DNA of 43,774 bases from JAHRVQ01 sp047616645 (GCA_047616645.1 JBLHIH010000016.1:1-43774); one strand, 5' to 3'. Shown: positions 7,820 to 17,368, counted from the first letter of the stretch. Numbers and translations: made by a program. Notes: a model not told the origin generated them from the sequence alone.

Positions 7820-9097
7820 ATGTCAAATGAACATGATGGTGGCAGCGGCGATGATAAATTGCTCCATTGCAACTTCTGTGGCAAAAGCCAACATGAAGTT
7901 CGTAAGTTAATTGCCGGACCGTCCGTTTATGTCTGTGATGAATGCGTAGAGCTATGTAACGACATCATCAGAGAAGAATTACAGGAAAGTAGTGACGAAA
8001 CGGAAAAGAAGAAATTACCGACACCCAAAGAAATTAAAGAGATTTTAGACGAATATGTGATCGATCAAGACCGAGCAAAAAGGGTTTTGTCTGTTGCCGT
8101 ATATAATCACTATAAGCGCCTAAATTACGCAGGTAAAAAGGGTGATGTCGAATTACAAAAGAGTAATATTTTACTTATTGGTCCAACCGGTACGGGTAAA
8201 ACCTTATTGGCTGAAACCTTAGCTAGATTATTAGATGTTCCCTTTACAATTGCTGATGCAACAACCCTTACAGAGGCGGGTTATGTCGGTGAAGACGTTG
8301 AGAATATTATTCAAAAGCTATTACAAAAATGTGATTACGATGTGGATAAGGCTCAAGTTGGGATAGTTTACATTGATGAAATTGACAAGATCTCTCGTAA
8401 ATCTGACAATCCTTCAATAACGCGTGATGTTTCTGGTGAAGGTGTTCAACAAGCTTTGTTGAAATTGATCGAAGGCACTGTTGCATCTGTACCACCTCAA
8501 GGTGGTAGAAAACATCCACAACAAGAATTTCTCCAAGTTGATACATCAAATATCCTCTTTATATGTGGCGGTGCTTTTGCTGGGTTGGATAAGGTTATTC
8601 AAGATCGCTCTTCTAAAAGTGGCATCGGATTCGGTGCCAATGTTGAAACAGAAATAGGGAAGAAGAATTTGGGTGAAACGCTTAAAACCGTAGAACCTGA
8701 AGATCTTGTTAAATATGGTTTGATTCCTGAGTTTGTTGGTCGTCTACCCGTTATTGCGACGTTAGATGAACTTGACGATGTAGCACTCATTCGGATACTT
8801 AAAGAGCCTAAAAATGCCTATACAAAACAATATAGTAAGCTCTTTGAGATGGAAGATGTTGAAATAGACTTCCGAGAAGAAGCACTTGCTGCCATAGCCA
8901 AGAAGGCAATGGACAGGAAAACAGGGGCTCGTGGGCTAAGATCGATACTAGAGTCTGTATTGTTAGACGTCATGTATGAAATTCCTTCTTCTGATAATGT
9001 AACGAAAGTGGTTGTGGATGAAAACGTCATCAATGGCACCGCCGATCCTATTCTGATATATGAAAGCCCAGATCAAGCGAAAGCAGCACCGGAATAG
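7820..9097 (+). CDS. clpX: ATP-dependent Clp protease ATP-binding subunit, AAA+ unfoldase
   Basis: A 425-residue ClpX. An N-terminal C4 zinc-binding domain (CNFCGKS ... CDECVELC, residues about 14-42) recognises substrates and adaptors. The AAA+ core has Walker A GPTGTGKT, the pore loop GYVGEDVE, Walker B IVYIDEIDK and the RKH loop GGRKHPQQ, plus sensor II ARGLRS. ClpX unfolds ssrA-tagged and other proteins into ClpP. Of the tandem GTG (7817) and ATG (7820), I prefer the ATG because GAGG then lies at the normal distance. A strong terminator follows at 9132. Confidence 0.98.
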   Translation: MSNEHDGGSGDDKLLHCNFCGKSQHEVRKLIAGPSVYVCDECVELCNDIIREELQESSDETEKKKLPTPKEIKEILDEYVIDQDRAKRVLSVAVYNHYKRLNYAGKKGDVELQKSNILLIGPTGTGKTLLAETLARLLDVPFTIADATTLTEAGYVGEDVENIIQKLLQKCDYDVDKAQVGIVYIDEIDKISRKSDNPSITRDVSGEGVQQALLKLIEGTVASVPPQGGRKHPQQEFLQVDTSNILFICGGAFAGLDKVIQDRSSKSGIGFGANVETEIGKKNLGETLKTVEPEDLVKYGLIPEFVGRLPVIATLDELDDVALIRILKEPKNAYTKQYSKLFEMEDVEIDFREEALAAIAKKAMDRKTGARGLRSILESVLLDVMYEIPSSDNVTKVVVDENVINGTADPILIYESPDQAKAAPE

Positions 9098-9131
9098 CTT
9101 TTTTAAAGCGAAATTTCGGACGAAGCGTTAT

Positions 9132-9160
9132 AAAAAGGGCCATATGGCCCTTTTTCTTTG
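9132..9160 (+). terminator. Rho-independent terminator after clpX
   Basis: A perfect 24-base palindrome (9132-9155) with arm AAAAAGGGCCAT is followed by CTTTG; its own 3' arm ends in TTTTT. The A-rich 5' arm and U-rich 3' arm make it usable in both directions. It separates the clpP/clpX unit from lon. Confidence 0.85.
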
Positions 9161-9290
9161 TATGATAGACCCAATAAAGTACTAAGCCTTCGCTAATGTA
9201 TAAAAGCGTTATACATACGGAGCCTTATAAGAAAGAAGTATAAGAAAGATTCACTAGTAACAATTTGATCACAGCTGATCAGGAGAATTT

Positions 9291-11747
9291 ATGGTAAGCC
9301 TGAGTAATGTACCGATAGTGACACTTCGCGATATGGTGGTTTATCCCCACGGAGTACAGCCACTTTTCATTGGTACGATTAAATCTATTCGCGCCCTCGA
9401 TTATGCCCAGCGAAATGATAAAGCAAAGCAGGTCCTACTGGTTGCAAAAAAAGATCCCGAAAATGAAGCTCCAGGACCGGATGACCTATACCAATTCGGC
9501 ACTATTGCCACAATTTTACAGTTAATTCGACTCCCTGATAAGACAGTAAAAATCCTTGTTGAGGGAGGTAGACGAGCAAAAATTACGGCAATAACAGAAG
9601 GTGAAGAATTCTTTACAGGTAATGTTGATGTTATCGAGGAAGAGATGGTATCTGCTAGCGAATCAGAAGCCTTTGTCCGGTCTTTGATGTCCGCCTTCGA
9701 TCAATACGTTCAATTGAGTAAGAAAGTCCCACCAGAGGTGATGACATCTCTTTCTAGCGTTGATGAGCCAAACCGCCTTGTGGATACAATAGCGTCACAA
9801 ATGAACCTCAAGCTCGACGAGAAGCAGAAAATACTTGAAATGCCTGCGCTTGGAGAGCGCATTGAGCACATGATGAAGTTGCTCGAGTCTGAAATTGATT
9901 TATTTAATGTCGAAAAGCGGATTCGCGGTCGTGTAAAGAAACAGATGGAAAAAAGTCAGCGCGAGTATTATCTAAATGAACAAATGAAGGCTATAGAGAA
10001 AGAACTGGGAGACCTTGATGACGTTCCCAATGAACTTGAAGAAATTCAGAAGAAACTCGCAAATTCTGGCATGCCAAAAGAAGCAAAGGATAAAACTACG
10101 TCTGAGGTTAGTAAGCTAAAGATGATGTCTCCTATGTCGGCAGAAGCAACCGTCGTACGGTCATATATTGATTGGATGCTGAGTGTTCCTTGGAAAAAAC
10201 GATCCAAAGTTCGAACTGATATTAGTGAGGCTGAAAGCGTATTAGAGGCTGATCACTATGGTCTAGATGAAGTGAAAGATCGCATCCTTGAATATCTTGC
10301 TGTTCAGAAAAGAGTCAAAAAAATTAAAGGACCTGTATTGTGTTTAGTGGGTCCTCCTGGAGTAGGTAAAACCTCTCTCGGAGAGTCAATAGCGCGTGCG
10401 ACTAATCGAAAGTTTATTCGTATGGCCGTCGGTGGTGTTAGAGACGAGGCAGAAATTAGAGGCCACAGGCGAACCTATATCGGGTCAATGCCGGGAAAGA
10501 TAATTCAAAAATTAGCTAAATCAGGTGTTAAGAATCCGCTCTTCCTACTAGATGAAATAGATAAGATGGGACAGGATCACAGAGGTGATCCAGCCTCGGC
10601 CTTGTTAGAAGTACTAGACCCAGAGCAAAACAATTCCTTCAATGATCATTACATGGAAGTAGATTACGACTTATCAGAGGTTATGTTTATTTGTACCTCC
10701 AATTCTATGAATATACCCACTGCTTTGCTGGATAGAATGGAAATAATTCGTATTCCTGGTTATACAGAGGATGAAAAGTTAAACATCGCAAATCGCTATT
10801 TAGTTCCCAAGCAATTGGAGAACAATGGTGTAAGGAAGAATGAGCTGGTCATCGAAGATAGTGCGGTAACCGATTTGATTCGCTATTACACGCGAGAAGC
10901 TGGCGTTCGAGGGTTAGAGCGCGAAGTTGCCAAACTTTGTCGAAAAATGGTCAAAGAGAGTGCGCTTCTTGAGGATGATAATGCGAAAAAGGAAAAAGCT
11001 GAAGGGAAAAAACTAGGGAAGAAAAAAATACAAACAACAACCCTGGTGATAGACGGCGATAATCTAGAGAAGTACTCAGGCGTGCGGAAGTTCAATTTTG
11101 GTCGAGCTGAAAAAGAAGATCAGGTAGGCCAGGTTACCGGTCTTGCAGTTACAAGCGTAGGTGGAGAGTTATTAACCATTGAAGCGGTTGCGGTTCGGGG
11201 TAAAGGGCAGACAATCAAGACAGGTTCTCTAGGGGATGTAATGCAGGAATCCATTCAGGCGGCTATTACAGTCGTTCGGAGTCGTGCTGAGGCTTTGGGC
11301 ATTGCGAAGGACTTCCACGAGAAGTATGACATCCATATCCACATGCCAGAGGGAGCGACACCTAAGGACGGACCTAGCGCTGGTATTGGGCTTTGTACAG
11401 CCATCGTGTCAGTTTTGACCGGTATTCCAGCGCGCGCGGATGTAGCAATGACAGGTGAAATCACCTTGCGTGGTCAAGTATTGCCGATTGGGGGCTTGAA
11501 AGAAAAGCTGCTAGCAGCCCACCGTGGCGGAGTGAAAGAAGTACTGATTCCTAGTGAAAATGTCAGAGACTTGAAGGAGATACCAGAGAATATTAAAGGG
11601 GATCTTGTTATCCATCCAGTTAAGTGGATTGACGAAGTTTTGGATATCGCATTGCAAACCCCCCCCGAACCTTTAGCAGAAAGTGCTGTTAATGATCAAG
11701 AATCTGGAGGGGAATCCGATGCAGACCTTAGAATCTCTGCTCATTAG
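9291..11747 (+). CDS. lon: ATP-dependent Lon protease
   Basis: An 818-residue LonA protease. An N-terminal substrate-binding domain (VPIVTLRDMVVYPHG) is followed by a coiled coil around residues 205-250, an AAA+ module with Walker A GPPGVGKTS and Walker B PLFLLDEIDK, and the protease domain with catalytic Ser696 (KDGPSAG) and Lys739 (GGLKEK). It degrades misfolded and specific regulatory proteins in the cytosol. It is about 34 residues longer than E. coli Lon, partly because of a lysine-rich insert at about 563-585 (KKEKAEGKKLGKKK) between the AAA+ and protease domains. AGGAGA precedes the ATG. No clear sigma32 promoter was recognised in the 193-base gap upstream. Confidence 0.98.
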   Translation: MVSLSNVPIVTLRDMVVYPHGVQPLFIGTIKSIRALDYAQRNDKAKQVLLVAKKDPENEAPGPDDLYQFGTIATILQLIRLPDKTVKILVEGGRRAKITAITEGEEFFTGNVDVIEEEMVSASESEAFVRSLMSAFDQYVQLSKKVPPEVMTSLSSVDEPNRLVDTIASQMNLKLDEKQKILEMPALGERIEHMMKLLESEIDLFNVEKRIRGRVKKQMEKSQREYYLNEQMKAIEKELGDLDDVPNELEEIQKKLANSGMPKEAKDKTTSEVSKLKMMSPMSAEATVVRSYIDWMLSVPWKKRSKVRTDISEAESVLEADHYGLDEVKDRILEYLAVQKRVKKIKGPVLCLVGPPGVGKTSLGESIARATNRKFIRMAVGGVRDEAEIRGHRRTYIGSMPGKIIQKLAKSGVKNPLFLLDEIDKMGQDHRGDPASALLEVLDPEQNNSFNDHYMEVDYDLSEVMFICTSNSMNIPTALLDRMEIIRIPGYTEDEKLNIANRYLVPKQLENNGVRKNELVIEDSAVTDLIRYYTREAGVRGLEREVAKLCRKMVKESALLEDDNAKKEKAEGKKLGKKKIQTTTLVIDGDNLEKYSGVRKFNFGRAEKEDQVGQVTGLAVTSVGGELLTIEAVAVRGKGQTIKTGSLGDVMQESIQAAITVVRSRAEALGIAKDFHEKYDIHIHMPEGATPKDGPSAGIGLCTAIVSVLTGIPARADVAMTGEITLRGQVLPIGGLKEKLLAAHRGGVKEVLIPSENVRDLKEIPENIKGDLVIHPVKWIDEVLDIALQTPPEPLAESAVNDQESGGESDADLRISAH

Positions 11748-11757
11748 ACGTTTATGC

Positions 11758-11787
11758 TTGACAGAGTTTTTGTGCAATTGGTATAAC
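11758..11787 (+). promoter_or_regulatory. Sigma70-type promoter for hupB
   Basis: TTGACA (11758-11763, perfect -35) and TATAAC (11782-11787, one mismatch) are separated by 18 bases. The start of transcription would be near 11795, about 200 bases before the hupB GTG, leaving a long untranslated leader. Confidence 0.6.
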
Positions 11788-11992
11788 ATAGCCCGCGATA
11801 TGAGGCTTCTGTGATAGACCTTGTCTTTAAATCCAAATAAGATACTTTGGTCAGGCATTAAATCATGGCTTGGTAGAGCAAATAGAGATTTATTTAGGCA
11901 ATTTTGTTGATCCAATCAAACGAAAAAGATTATGTAATCTGAATTAAATGTACGCATACATAACTATTATATTTCCTACAAGGGGTTAAAGA

Positions 11993-12265
11993 GTGAACAA
12001 ACAAGAACTTATAGAGAACATAGCAACTTCAGCAGACATTACTAAGGCAGCTGCAGGTCGAGCGCTCGATGCAATGATAGATGGAATTACAGATTCTTTG
12101 AAGCAAGGTGATTCAGTCGTATTGGTAGGTTTTGGCACCTTCAATGTGAGAGATCGCGCGGCTCGTGTTGGTCGTAATCCGCAAACTGGAGAAGAAATTC
12201 AAATTAAGGCAGCAAAAGTACCTGCGTTTAAAGCGGGTAAAGCACTCAAGGATGCAGTTAATTAA
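11993..12265 (+). CDS. hupB: DNA-binding protein HU, beta-type
   Basis: A 90-residue HU/IHF-family protein, the exact usual length. The N-terminal dimerisation helices (NKQELIENIATSADITKAAA) precede the beta-ribbon arm with GFGTFNVRDRAARVGRNPQT, whose NP prolines insert between base pairs. HU bends DNA and compacts the nucleoid. Position between lon and ppiD is the gammaproteobacterial hupB position. The start is GTG, preceded by AAGGGG at a distance of about nine bases. Confidence 0.97.
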   Translation: MNKQELIENIATSADITKAAAGRALDAMIDGITDSLKQGDSVVLVGFGTFNVRDRAARVGRNPQTGEEIQIKAAKVPAFKAGKALKDAVN

Positions 12266-12305
12266 CGAATAATTGCATATAGCCGGATAATCGGTAAAGA
12301 AAGAA

Positions 12306-12334
12306 AATGGCGCATCTAAGATGCGCCATTTTTG
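12306..12334 (+). terminator. Rho-independent terminator after hupB
   Basis: The arm AATGGCGCATC pairs with GATGCGCCATT around a three-base loop (12306-12330), followed by a short T-run. It lies 41 bases after the hupB stop and insulates ppiD. Confidence 0.9.
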
Positions 12335-12436
12335 TTATAAGGCGATCTGAATTATTAGTTATTCAGATACTTATTAAGCGTTCAGATTCATGATAGTCGA
12401 ACATGACCTGAAAATATTTTAAGAAAGGTATTATAA

Positions 12437-14323
12437 ATGTCCATTCAGAGAATGCGGGATAAATCAGAAGGTATTGTCGCTAAAATTATTGTTGGTTTAA
12501 TTATCATCGTTTTTGCCGCCTTCGGTATGGGTTCAATCACGACATTTTTAGCACCCGTTGCCAAGGTCGCCACTGTCAATGGGGATGATGTCACCCAACA
12601 AGAAATGGAAATCGAAGTCCAGCGTACTCGTCGAATTCTACTTTCTCAAAACCAGACTCCTGAAAGCATCAATGAAGATGAACTCAGACAGAATGTGCTT
12701 CAAAACTTAATCAATCGAAAGTTGCTTGTACAAGCCTCGGATGATTTAGGCTTAAGATATGGTACCCAAGCGCTTGATGCAGATATTGTTAATACATCTG
12801 CTTTTCAGATAGATGGCGTATTTGATCCCCAACAATTTCAATTAGTTCTAGGTTCCGCGGGCTACAGCCCCCTTACTTATCGCTCTGAAATGCAAAGAGA
12901 TAAAGTATTAGTTCAAATGAACAGTGCAATTCGTACAAGTGCCTTTCTAACCGATGTAGAAATTGATCGGGCAAATAGCCTTGCACAGCAAACCAGAGAT
13001 ATTGCTTTCTTGAGAGTCGACGTTGATGCGCTTAGTGAGAGCATCGAAATACCAGAAGATGAAATCAAGGCCTTTTATCAAGATCATACAGCCAACTATC
13101 TCACTGAGGAAGCCGTTGATATTTTATATGTAGAGATTAAACGCAACGATTTATTAAGCGAAGTAGAAGTCACAGAAGATCAGTTAGAAGCATTTTTTGC
13201 AGATACAAAAGCGACTTATGCTGAACCTGAGCGTCGTCGTGTTGCGCATATTCTTATTGATGTCAGTGATGAAAGGTCGGAAGAAGACGCTAAAGTTCAA
13301 GTTGATGGTCTCTACCAACAACTAATTTCTGGCGGAGATTTTTCTGCGCTAGCATCAGAATTTTCGGCTGACGCAGGCTCGGCTGAGGCGGGTGGTGATC
13401 TTGGCTTTAACGATCAAGGTACTTTTGTTGAGGAGTTTGAGTTCGCTGCAAATGTGCTTGCTTTAAATCAATTGTCCACACCTATCAAGACGGAGTTTGG
13501 ATATCACATACTCAAATTGTTAGGCGTTGAGGATGCAGTCGATCCGGAATATGCGGATGTACGAAATAGGGTAGAGGCGGAATTTCGTAAAGTTGGCGCG
13601 GAAGAATTGTTTGTAAATCTATCTTCTCGTTTGAGTGAAATATCTTACGAATCAGAGGATTTGGCTGAACCCGCAGAAGAACTCAACCTAGAGGTAAAGG
13701 CGACGGGACTCGTGAGTCGATCTAAGCCAACAGGCATTGCCGCAACACCTTCAGTATTAGAAGCGGCTTTGAACCCAGATGTTCTTTTAGATGGTAATAA
13801 TAGCGTTCTGCTTGAAGTGACGCCAAATCATCATGTTGTGCTGAGAGTTAACCAATATCAGCCACAGGAAGTAAAAACCCTTGAATTAGTCTCAGAGGAA
13901 ATTGCTAAGACCCTCAAACTCAAGAAAGCGAGTACATTAGCAAAAGGTCAAGCTGTAGAGATGACATCATTGTTGGAGACCGGTTCAATTACGCGATTTG
14001 TCGCTGATAAATTTAATTTGCGATGGACGGTTGTTGGTGAAGCCAAAAGAAATCAGATCGGCATGGATCGAGAAATAAACACGGAAGCATTTTCCTTACC
14101 TAGACCATCCGAAGGTAATAAATCAGTAGGTTACTCCGTGTTAAATAACGGAGATGCCGCAGTACTTGTCGTCACAAACGTTCAAAATAACAATGGTGAT
14201 ACATCGAGTGCTGATGATTTACGCAGTCTAGGTCGAGTATTAGCGTCTCAACAAGGGGGTAGTGATTACCTTGAATTTAGAGACAACCTGACACTAGAGG
14301 CGTCTGTGTCTAGCTCGGAGTAA
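12437..14323 (+). CDS. ppiD: Periplasmic chaperone / peptidyl-prolyl isomerase PpiD
   Basis: A 628-residue inner-membrane-anchored protein. One N-terminal helix (IVAKIIVGLIIIVFAAFGMG, residues about 14-33) leaves the rest in the periplasm. A SurA-like chaperone region (about 40-190) is followed by one parvulin domain (about 263-360: RRRVAHILIDVS, GGDFSALASEFSAD, AGGDLGF, FGYHILKLL) and a long C-terminal chaperone lobe. PpiD assists newly translocated proteins at the Sec translocon. Gene order after hupB and length match the family. The C-terminal domain is acidic, as usual. Confidence 0.96.
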   Translation: MSIQRMRDKSEGIVAKIIVGLIIIVFAAFGMGSITTFLAPVAKVATVNGDDVTQQEMEIEVQRTRRILLSQNQTPESINEDELRQNVLQNLINRKLLVQASDDLGLRYGTQALDADIVNTSAFQIDGVFDPQQFQLVLGSAGYSPLTYRSEMQRDKVLVQMNSAIRTSAFLTDVEIDRANSLAQQTRDIAFLRVDVDALSESIEIPEDEIKAFYQDHTANYLTEEAVDILYVEIKRNDLLSEVEVTEDQLEAFFADTKATYAEPERRRVAHILIDVSDERSEEDAKVQVDGLYQQLISGGDFSALASEFSADAGSAEAGGDLGFNDQGTFVEEFEFAANVLALNQLSTPIKTEFGYHILKLLGVEDAVDPEYADVRNRVEAEFRKVGAEELFVNLSSRLSEISYESEDLAEPAEELNLEVKATGLVSRSKPTGIAATPSVLEAALNPDVLLDGNNSVLLEVTPNHHVVLRVNQYQPQEVKTLELVSEEIAKTLKLKKASTLAKGQAVEMTSLLETGSITRFVADKFNLRWTVVGEAKRNQIGMDREINTEAFSLPRPSEGNKSVGYSVLNNGDAAVLVVTNVQNNNGDTSSADDLRSLGRVLASQQGGSDYLEFRDNLTLEASVSSSE

Positions 14324-14328
14324 TTTAT

Positions 14329-14360
14329 TAACTAGCTAATCTACATCGATTAGCTAGTTA
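14329..14360 (+). terminator. Strong hairpin after ppiD, possible terminator
   Basis: TAACTAGCTAATC (14329-14341) pairs perfectly over 13 bases with GATTAGCTAGTTA (14348-14360) around a six-base loop. It starts five bases after the ppiD stop. No T-run follows, so it may act as an mRNA 3' stabiliser or, with Rho, a terminator. Its 3' arm overlaps the first bases of the 144-bp repeat. Confidence 0.55.
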
Positions 14361-14641
14361 GTTCCCGCCCATAAATAGGTGCATTTGGCTGAAAGCTGCA
14401 AAACAGAATATATGTTAGGTAATACTTTCAATCAGTAAGTTTCGACAAGGAACTTACAAGGGAAGTAGCCCCGACGTTTTCGATTTCTGGATGTACACTA
14501 GTTAGTTCCCGTCCAGAAGTCGCCAGGTTTGGCTGAATGTTGAGAAGCTTTAGATATGTTAGGTGATAATTTCAAGCAGTAAGTTTCGATAAGGAACTTA
14601 CAAAGGAAGTAGCCCGACGTTTTTGATTTCTGGACAGGCAC
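14354..14641. repeat. Two tandem copies of a 144-bp structured intergenic element
   Basis: Copy 1 (14354-14497) and copy 2 (14498-14641) both begin CTAGTTAGTTCCCG and share blocks TTTGGCTGAA, ATATGTTAGGT, CAGTAAGTTTCGA, AAGGAACTTACAA, GGAAGTAGCCC and GATTTCTGGA in the same order and spacing, roughly four bases in five identical. Each copy holds the same hairpin GTAAGTT/AACTTAC with a nine-base loop. In copy 2 the outer arms GTCCAGAA (14511) and TTCTGGAC (14628) pair perfectly; in copy 1 this pairing is partly lost. They fill the whole gap between convergent ppiD and mltD. They encode no protein. They could be a miniature ERIC-like inverted-repeat element duplicated in place, or a twin small RNA. 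Confidence 0.8.
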
Positions 14642-14644
14642 TCA

Positions 14645-16453
14645 TTATTCAGTCTGCGTGACATCTACATATAAGGTAATTCGATCACCAGGCTGAATAT
14701 ATTTTTTAGCACCGATCTTCTTGTTCCACTTCTTTATTTTGTTCACTGATAAATTAAACTTATTTGCTATTCTTGCTAATGATTCACCTCTGCGAACTCT
14801 GTAATTTACCTTTCTAATGATATTTTGGTTCGCGTCTTTGGCAAAGTTGTTAATTGAATCTTGATTAAGCTCTTGATTAAAGAAGGCTATATTTTGAGGT
14901 GTATTGAATATCAATAATTCCTTACCGACGTGTAATAGATCTCTAGGCGCCATTCCATTCCATTTCGCGAGATCTCTAACCGATACTTTGAAAGTTCTTG
15001 AAAGGTCCCAAAAATTGTCTCCAGATTGGATAGTATAACGCTTCGGTTTACCACCAATTTTCTTTTGAACTGAAGCTTGGTTAGATTTCAATCGCTGAGA
15101 GTCACTTAGCTGGTACTTATCACTTGCCTGACTTGCTACAGGTATTAGTAAAGATTGCCCTGCGACGATCAAGTTGCCTCTGATATTGTTGGCCTTACGT
15201 AGGGTGTCAATGGTCGTTTTGTAGCGTCCTGCAATGACACTCAAGCTTTCTCCATTTTTAATCTTATGGTGTTTCCAACTAATTCTTTCTTCTAAAGGCA
15301 GGTTGAGTAGCTTTTCTCTAAATGCATCAGCTTTCTTTACCGGAATGAGCAGCTTGTGTGGACCACTTGGATGTGTAGACCATTTATTAAAGCCTGGATT
15401 TAGTAGATAGAGCTCTTCAGTTGAAATGTTTGCTAGTGCGGCAGCCTTTGATAAATCAATTTGTGACCCAGTATCTACAACATCAAAATAAGGCGCGTTC
15501 ACAATGGGTTTTAAAGTTATGTTATATCGTTCAGGGTCAGAAATTATTGCGCTAATAGCCAAAAGCCTAGGTACATAGGCTCTTGTTTCTCGGAATAGAT
15601 CAAGGGAGAAAAAATCTGCGGCTTTGCCAGCCTTAATGTTCTTCCTCATGGAGTATCGAACATTACCTTCACCTGAATTGTATGCAGCTAGTGCAAGTAA
15701 CCAGTCTTTGTTAAGAGACCGGTGTGAGGCCTGTAAGTAAGTGAGTGCAGCATTTGTTGCCTCAACTACATCCCGTCTACCATCGTACCAATAGTCAATT
15801 TTTAGTCCGTAGAGTTTTCCAGTGGACGGAATGAATTGCCACAGACCCGAGGCACGTCCGTGGGAATAAGCAAAAGGATCAAATGCACTCTCAACGATGG
15901 GTAACAATGCAAGTTCCATTGGTACTTGTCTTGCTTCAATTTCTTCGACAATTTGATATAGGTATCTTGTTGCTCGGGTCGCTACTCGATCAAGGTAGTC
16001 GGGGTGACGTAGGTACCAATTTAGTTCGGCGATGACTCTTGGATCGTCTAAATGATGGTTTAGTTGAAAACTCTTGCGCATTCGGAGCCAAAGATCCTTT
16101 GTGATTTCTGGTGGCTCTACTGCTGGAGGCTGCAGGGGTAAAGGGGCATCTGTTCTTTCAACAAGGTCATCTCTTCCGTCAGCGGTGATGGGCATGGCTG
16201 CGGCAATTACGATTTCTTCACTCACGAGCTCTGTTAAATTTGGTCTTGATTCTTGTGTATCCGCTTTTAAAATGACCTCAGCCGTACTTGCCTTCTGTGG
16301 CTGTAAGAAATTCGATTGGCAGGCGGAGAGGGACGCCACAAGCAGGCAAATGATGCTAAAATAAATAGGCGGGCAGCGCTTGGTAACATCATTGATCAGA
16401 GCCTTAATATTGGTCTCTCTGACATGAGTATTTTTGTAAATCGTTTCGATCAA
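14645..16453 (-). CDS. mltD: Membrane-bound lytic murein transglycosylase D, LysM-containing lipoprotein
   Basis: A 602-residue lipoprotein. After a short charged N-terminus and a hydrophobic segment comes the lipobox LSAC. The SLT domain has catalytic Glu188 in PIVESAFDP, then GLWQFIPSTG and YNSGEGNV, and cleaves peptidoglycan glycan strands to anhydromuropeptides. Three C-terminal LysM repeats (starting HKIKNGESLSVIAG, YTIQSGDNFWDLS and YRVRRGESLARIAN) bind peptidoglycan. The start is a TTG at 16453 with AGAGAAAG just upstream; no ATG exists before the signal sequence. It is divergent from the yafS-like gene, as mltD is in many gammaproteobacteria. Confidence 0.95.
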   Translation of the reverse strand: MIETIYKNTHVRETNIKALINDVTKRCPPIYFSIICLLVASLSACQSNFLQPQKASTAEVILKADTQESRPNLTELVSEEIVIAAAMPITADGRDDLVERTDAPLPLQPPAVEPPEITKDLWLRMRKSFQLNHHLDDPRVIAELNWYLRHPDYLDRVATRATRYLYQIVEEIEARQVPMELALLPIVESAFDPFAYSHGRASGLWQFIPSTGKLYGLKIDYWYDGRRDVVEATNAALTYLQASHRSLNKDWLLALAAYNSGEGNVRYSMRKNIKAGKAADFFSLDLFRETRAYVPRLLAISAIISDPERYNITLKPIVNAPYFDVVDTGSQIDLSKAAALANISTEELYLLNPGFNKWSTHPSGPHKLLIPVKKADAFREKLLNLPLEERISWKHHKIKNGESLSVIAGRYKTTIDTLRKANNIRGNLIVAGQSLLIPVASQASDKYQLSDSQRLKSNQASVQKKIGGKPKRYTIQSGDNFWDLSRTFKVSVRDLAKWNGMAPRDLLHVGKELLIFNTPQNIAFFNQELNQDSINNFAKDANQNIIRKVNYRVRRGESLARIANKFNLSVNKIKKWNKKIGAKKYIQPGDRITLYVDVTQTE

Positions 16454-16561
16454 TAGCTTTCTCTTTTAGATGTTATTAAGATAGGTGACAAGAATTGTAA
16501 CAAAAAGTCCCCCGAGATTATCTGATTAACGTAGACCATTCGGCAATATTGAGGTTTAAAG

Positions 16562-17368
16562 GTGTTAGAAGAAGTAAGTCCATGGTTTGAGTCTCCATTA
16601 GGCTCACAAGTACTGGATACAGAGTTGGCGATTATTGAACAATTGCTCCCTGGTTTTTTTGGTTATCATCTACTTCAGTTGAGTGTTCAATCTCGTCTAT
16701 TGTACGAAAGTAGTCCGATTCGCCATAAATTTTCCCTTGCCCCTTCTGTGGAATCAAACCTTGCTGCTTGCAAGGTATCCTCTGAAAATACAAATCAGAG
16801 GGTTTCTCCACAGGTGCTAGCGGAAACTGAATTGTTACCCTTTGAAAAAGACAGTCTTGATGTGGTTTTACTTCATCACTTGTTGGATTTTCATGCGTCT
16901 CCCCAAAACCTATTAAGAGAAGTATCCAGAGTCGCGAGACCAAATGGACAGGTGGTCATTGTGGGCTTTAATCCGCTTAGTTTGTGGGGAGCATACAAAC
17001 CAATAGGCGCTTTGAGAAAGAAACAACCATGGCAAGGAAATTTTATTAGACCTGGGCGACTAATGGATTGGCTAAATTTGTTAAATTTCAAAATTGATAG
17101 AGCGCAATATTCCATTTACAGTCCGCCCTATCAAAGAAAAGAAAAGGCGGGCCCCCAAGTTGACTATTCCCAAGGTTTGAGCCGAAATTATAATTGGCCA
17201 TTTGGTGCCGTTTTCGTCATTGTCGCCCGAAAGCAAGTTGGAACCATAACGCCCATCAGACCGGTATGGACGGGTAAACAAAACTTAGGACGCTTGAGTG
17301 TTGTAAGACCGGCAGCAGGTCGAGAGATAGCAAACAGAAACTTCCCCAACGACTCACCTAAAAAATAA
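16562..17368 (+). CDS. YafS-like class I SAM-dependent methyltransferase family protein
   Basis: A 268-residue protein resembling E. coli YafS in order and motifs: FFGYHLLQLS near residue 32, LPFEKDSLDVVLLHHLLDF at 92-110, LLREVSRVARPNG and then GFNPLSLWG with LMDWLNLLNF later. The segment where the glycine-rich SAM loop should be (GYHLLQLS) lacks the usual GxGxG, as in YafS itself, so SAM binding or activity is unproven. Its substrate is unknown. Start is GTG at 16562 with GAGG upstream. It is nine bases from dnaQ; in enterobacteria rnhA sits in this spot but here it is absent. Confidence 0.8.
   Translation: MLEEVSPWFESPLGSQVLDTELAIIEQLLPGFFGYHLLQLSVQSRLLYESSPIRHKFSLAPSVESNLAACKVSSENTNQRVSPQVLAETELLPFEKDSLDVVLLHHLLDFHASPQNLLREVSRVARPNGQVVIVGFNPLSLWGAYKPIGALRKKQPWQGNFIRPGRLMDWLNLLNFKIDRAQYSIYSPPYQRKEKAGPQVDYSQGLSRNYNWPFGAVFVIVARKQVGTITPIRPVWTGKQNLGRLSVVRPAAGREIANRNFPNDSPKK

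Noticed and set aside
14410..14565. GTTAGGT in both 144-bp copies suggested integron attC recombination sites
   Set aside because: The matching RYYYAAC partner at the other end of a folded attC is missing in both copies, and no integrase or cassette-like gene is near.
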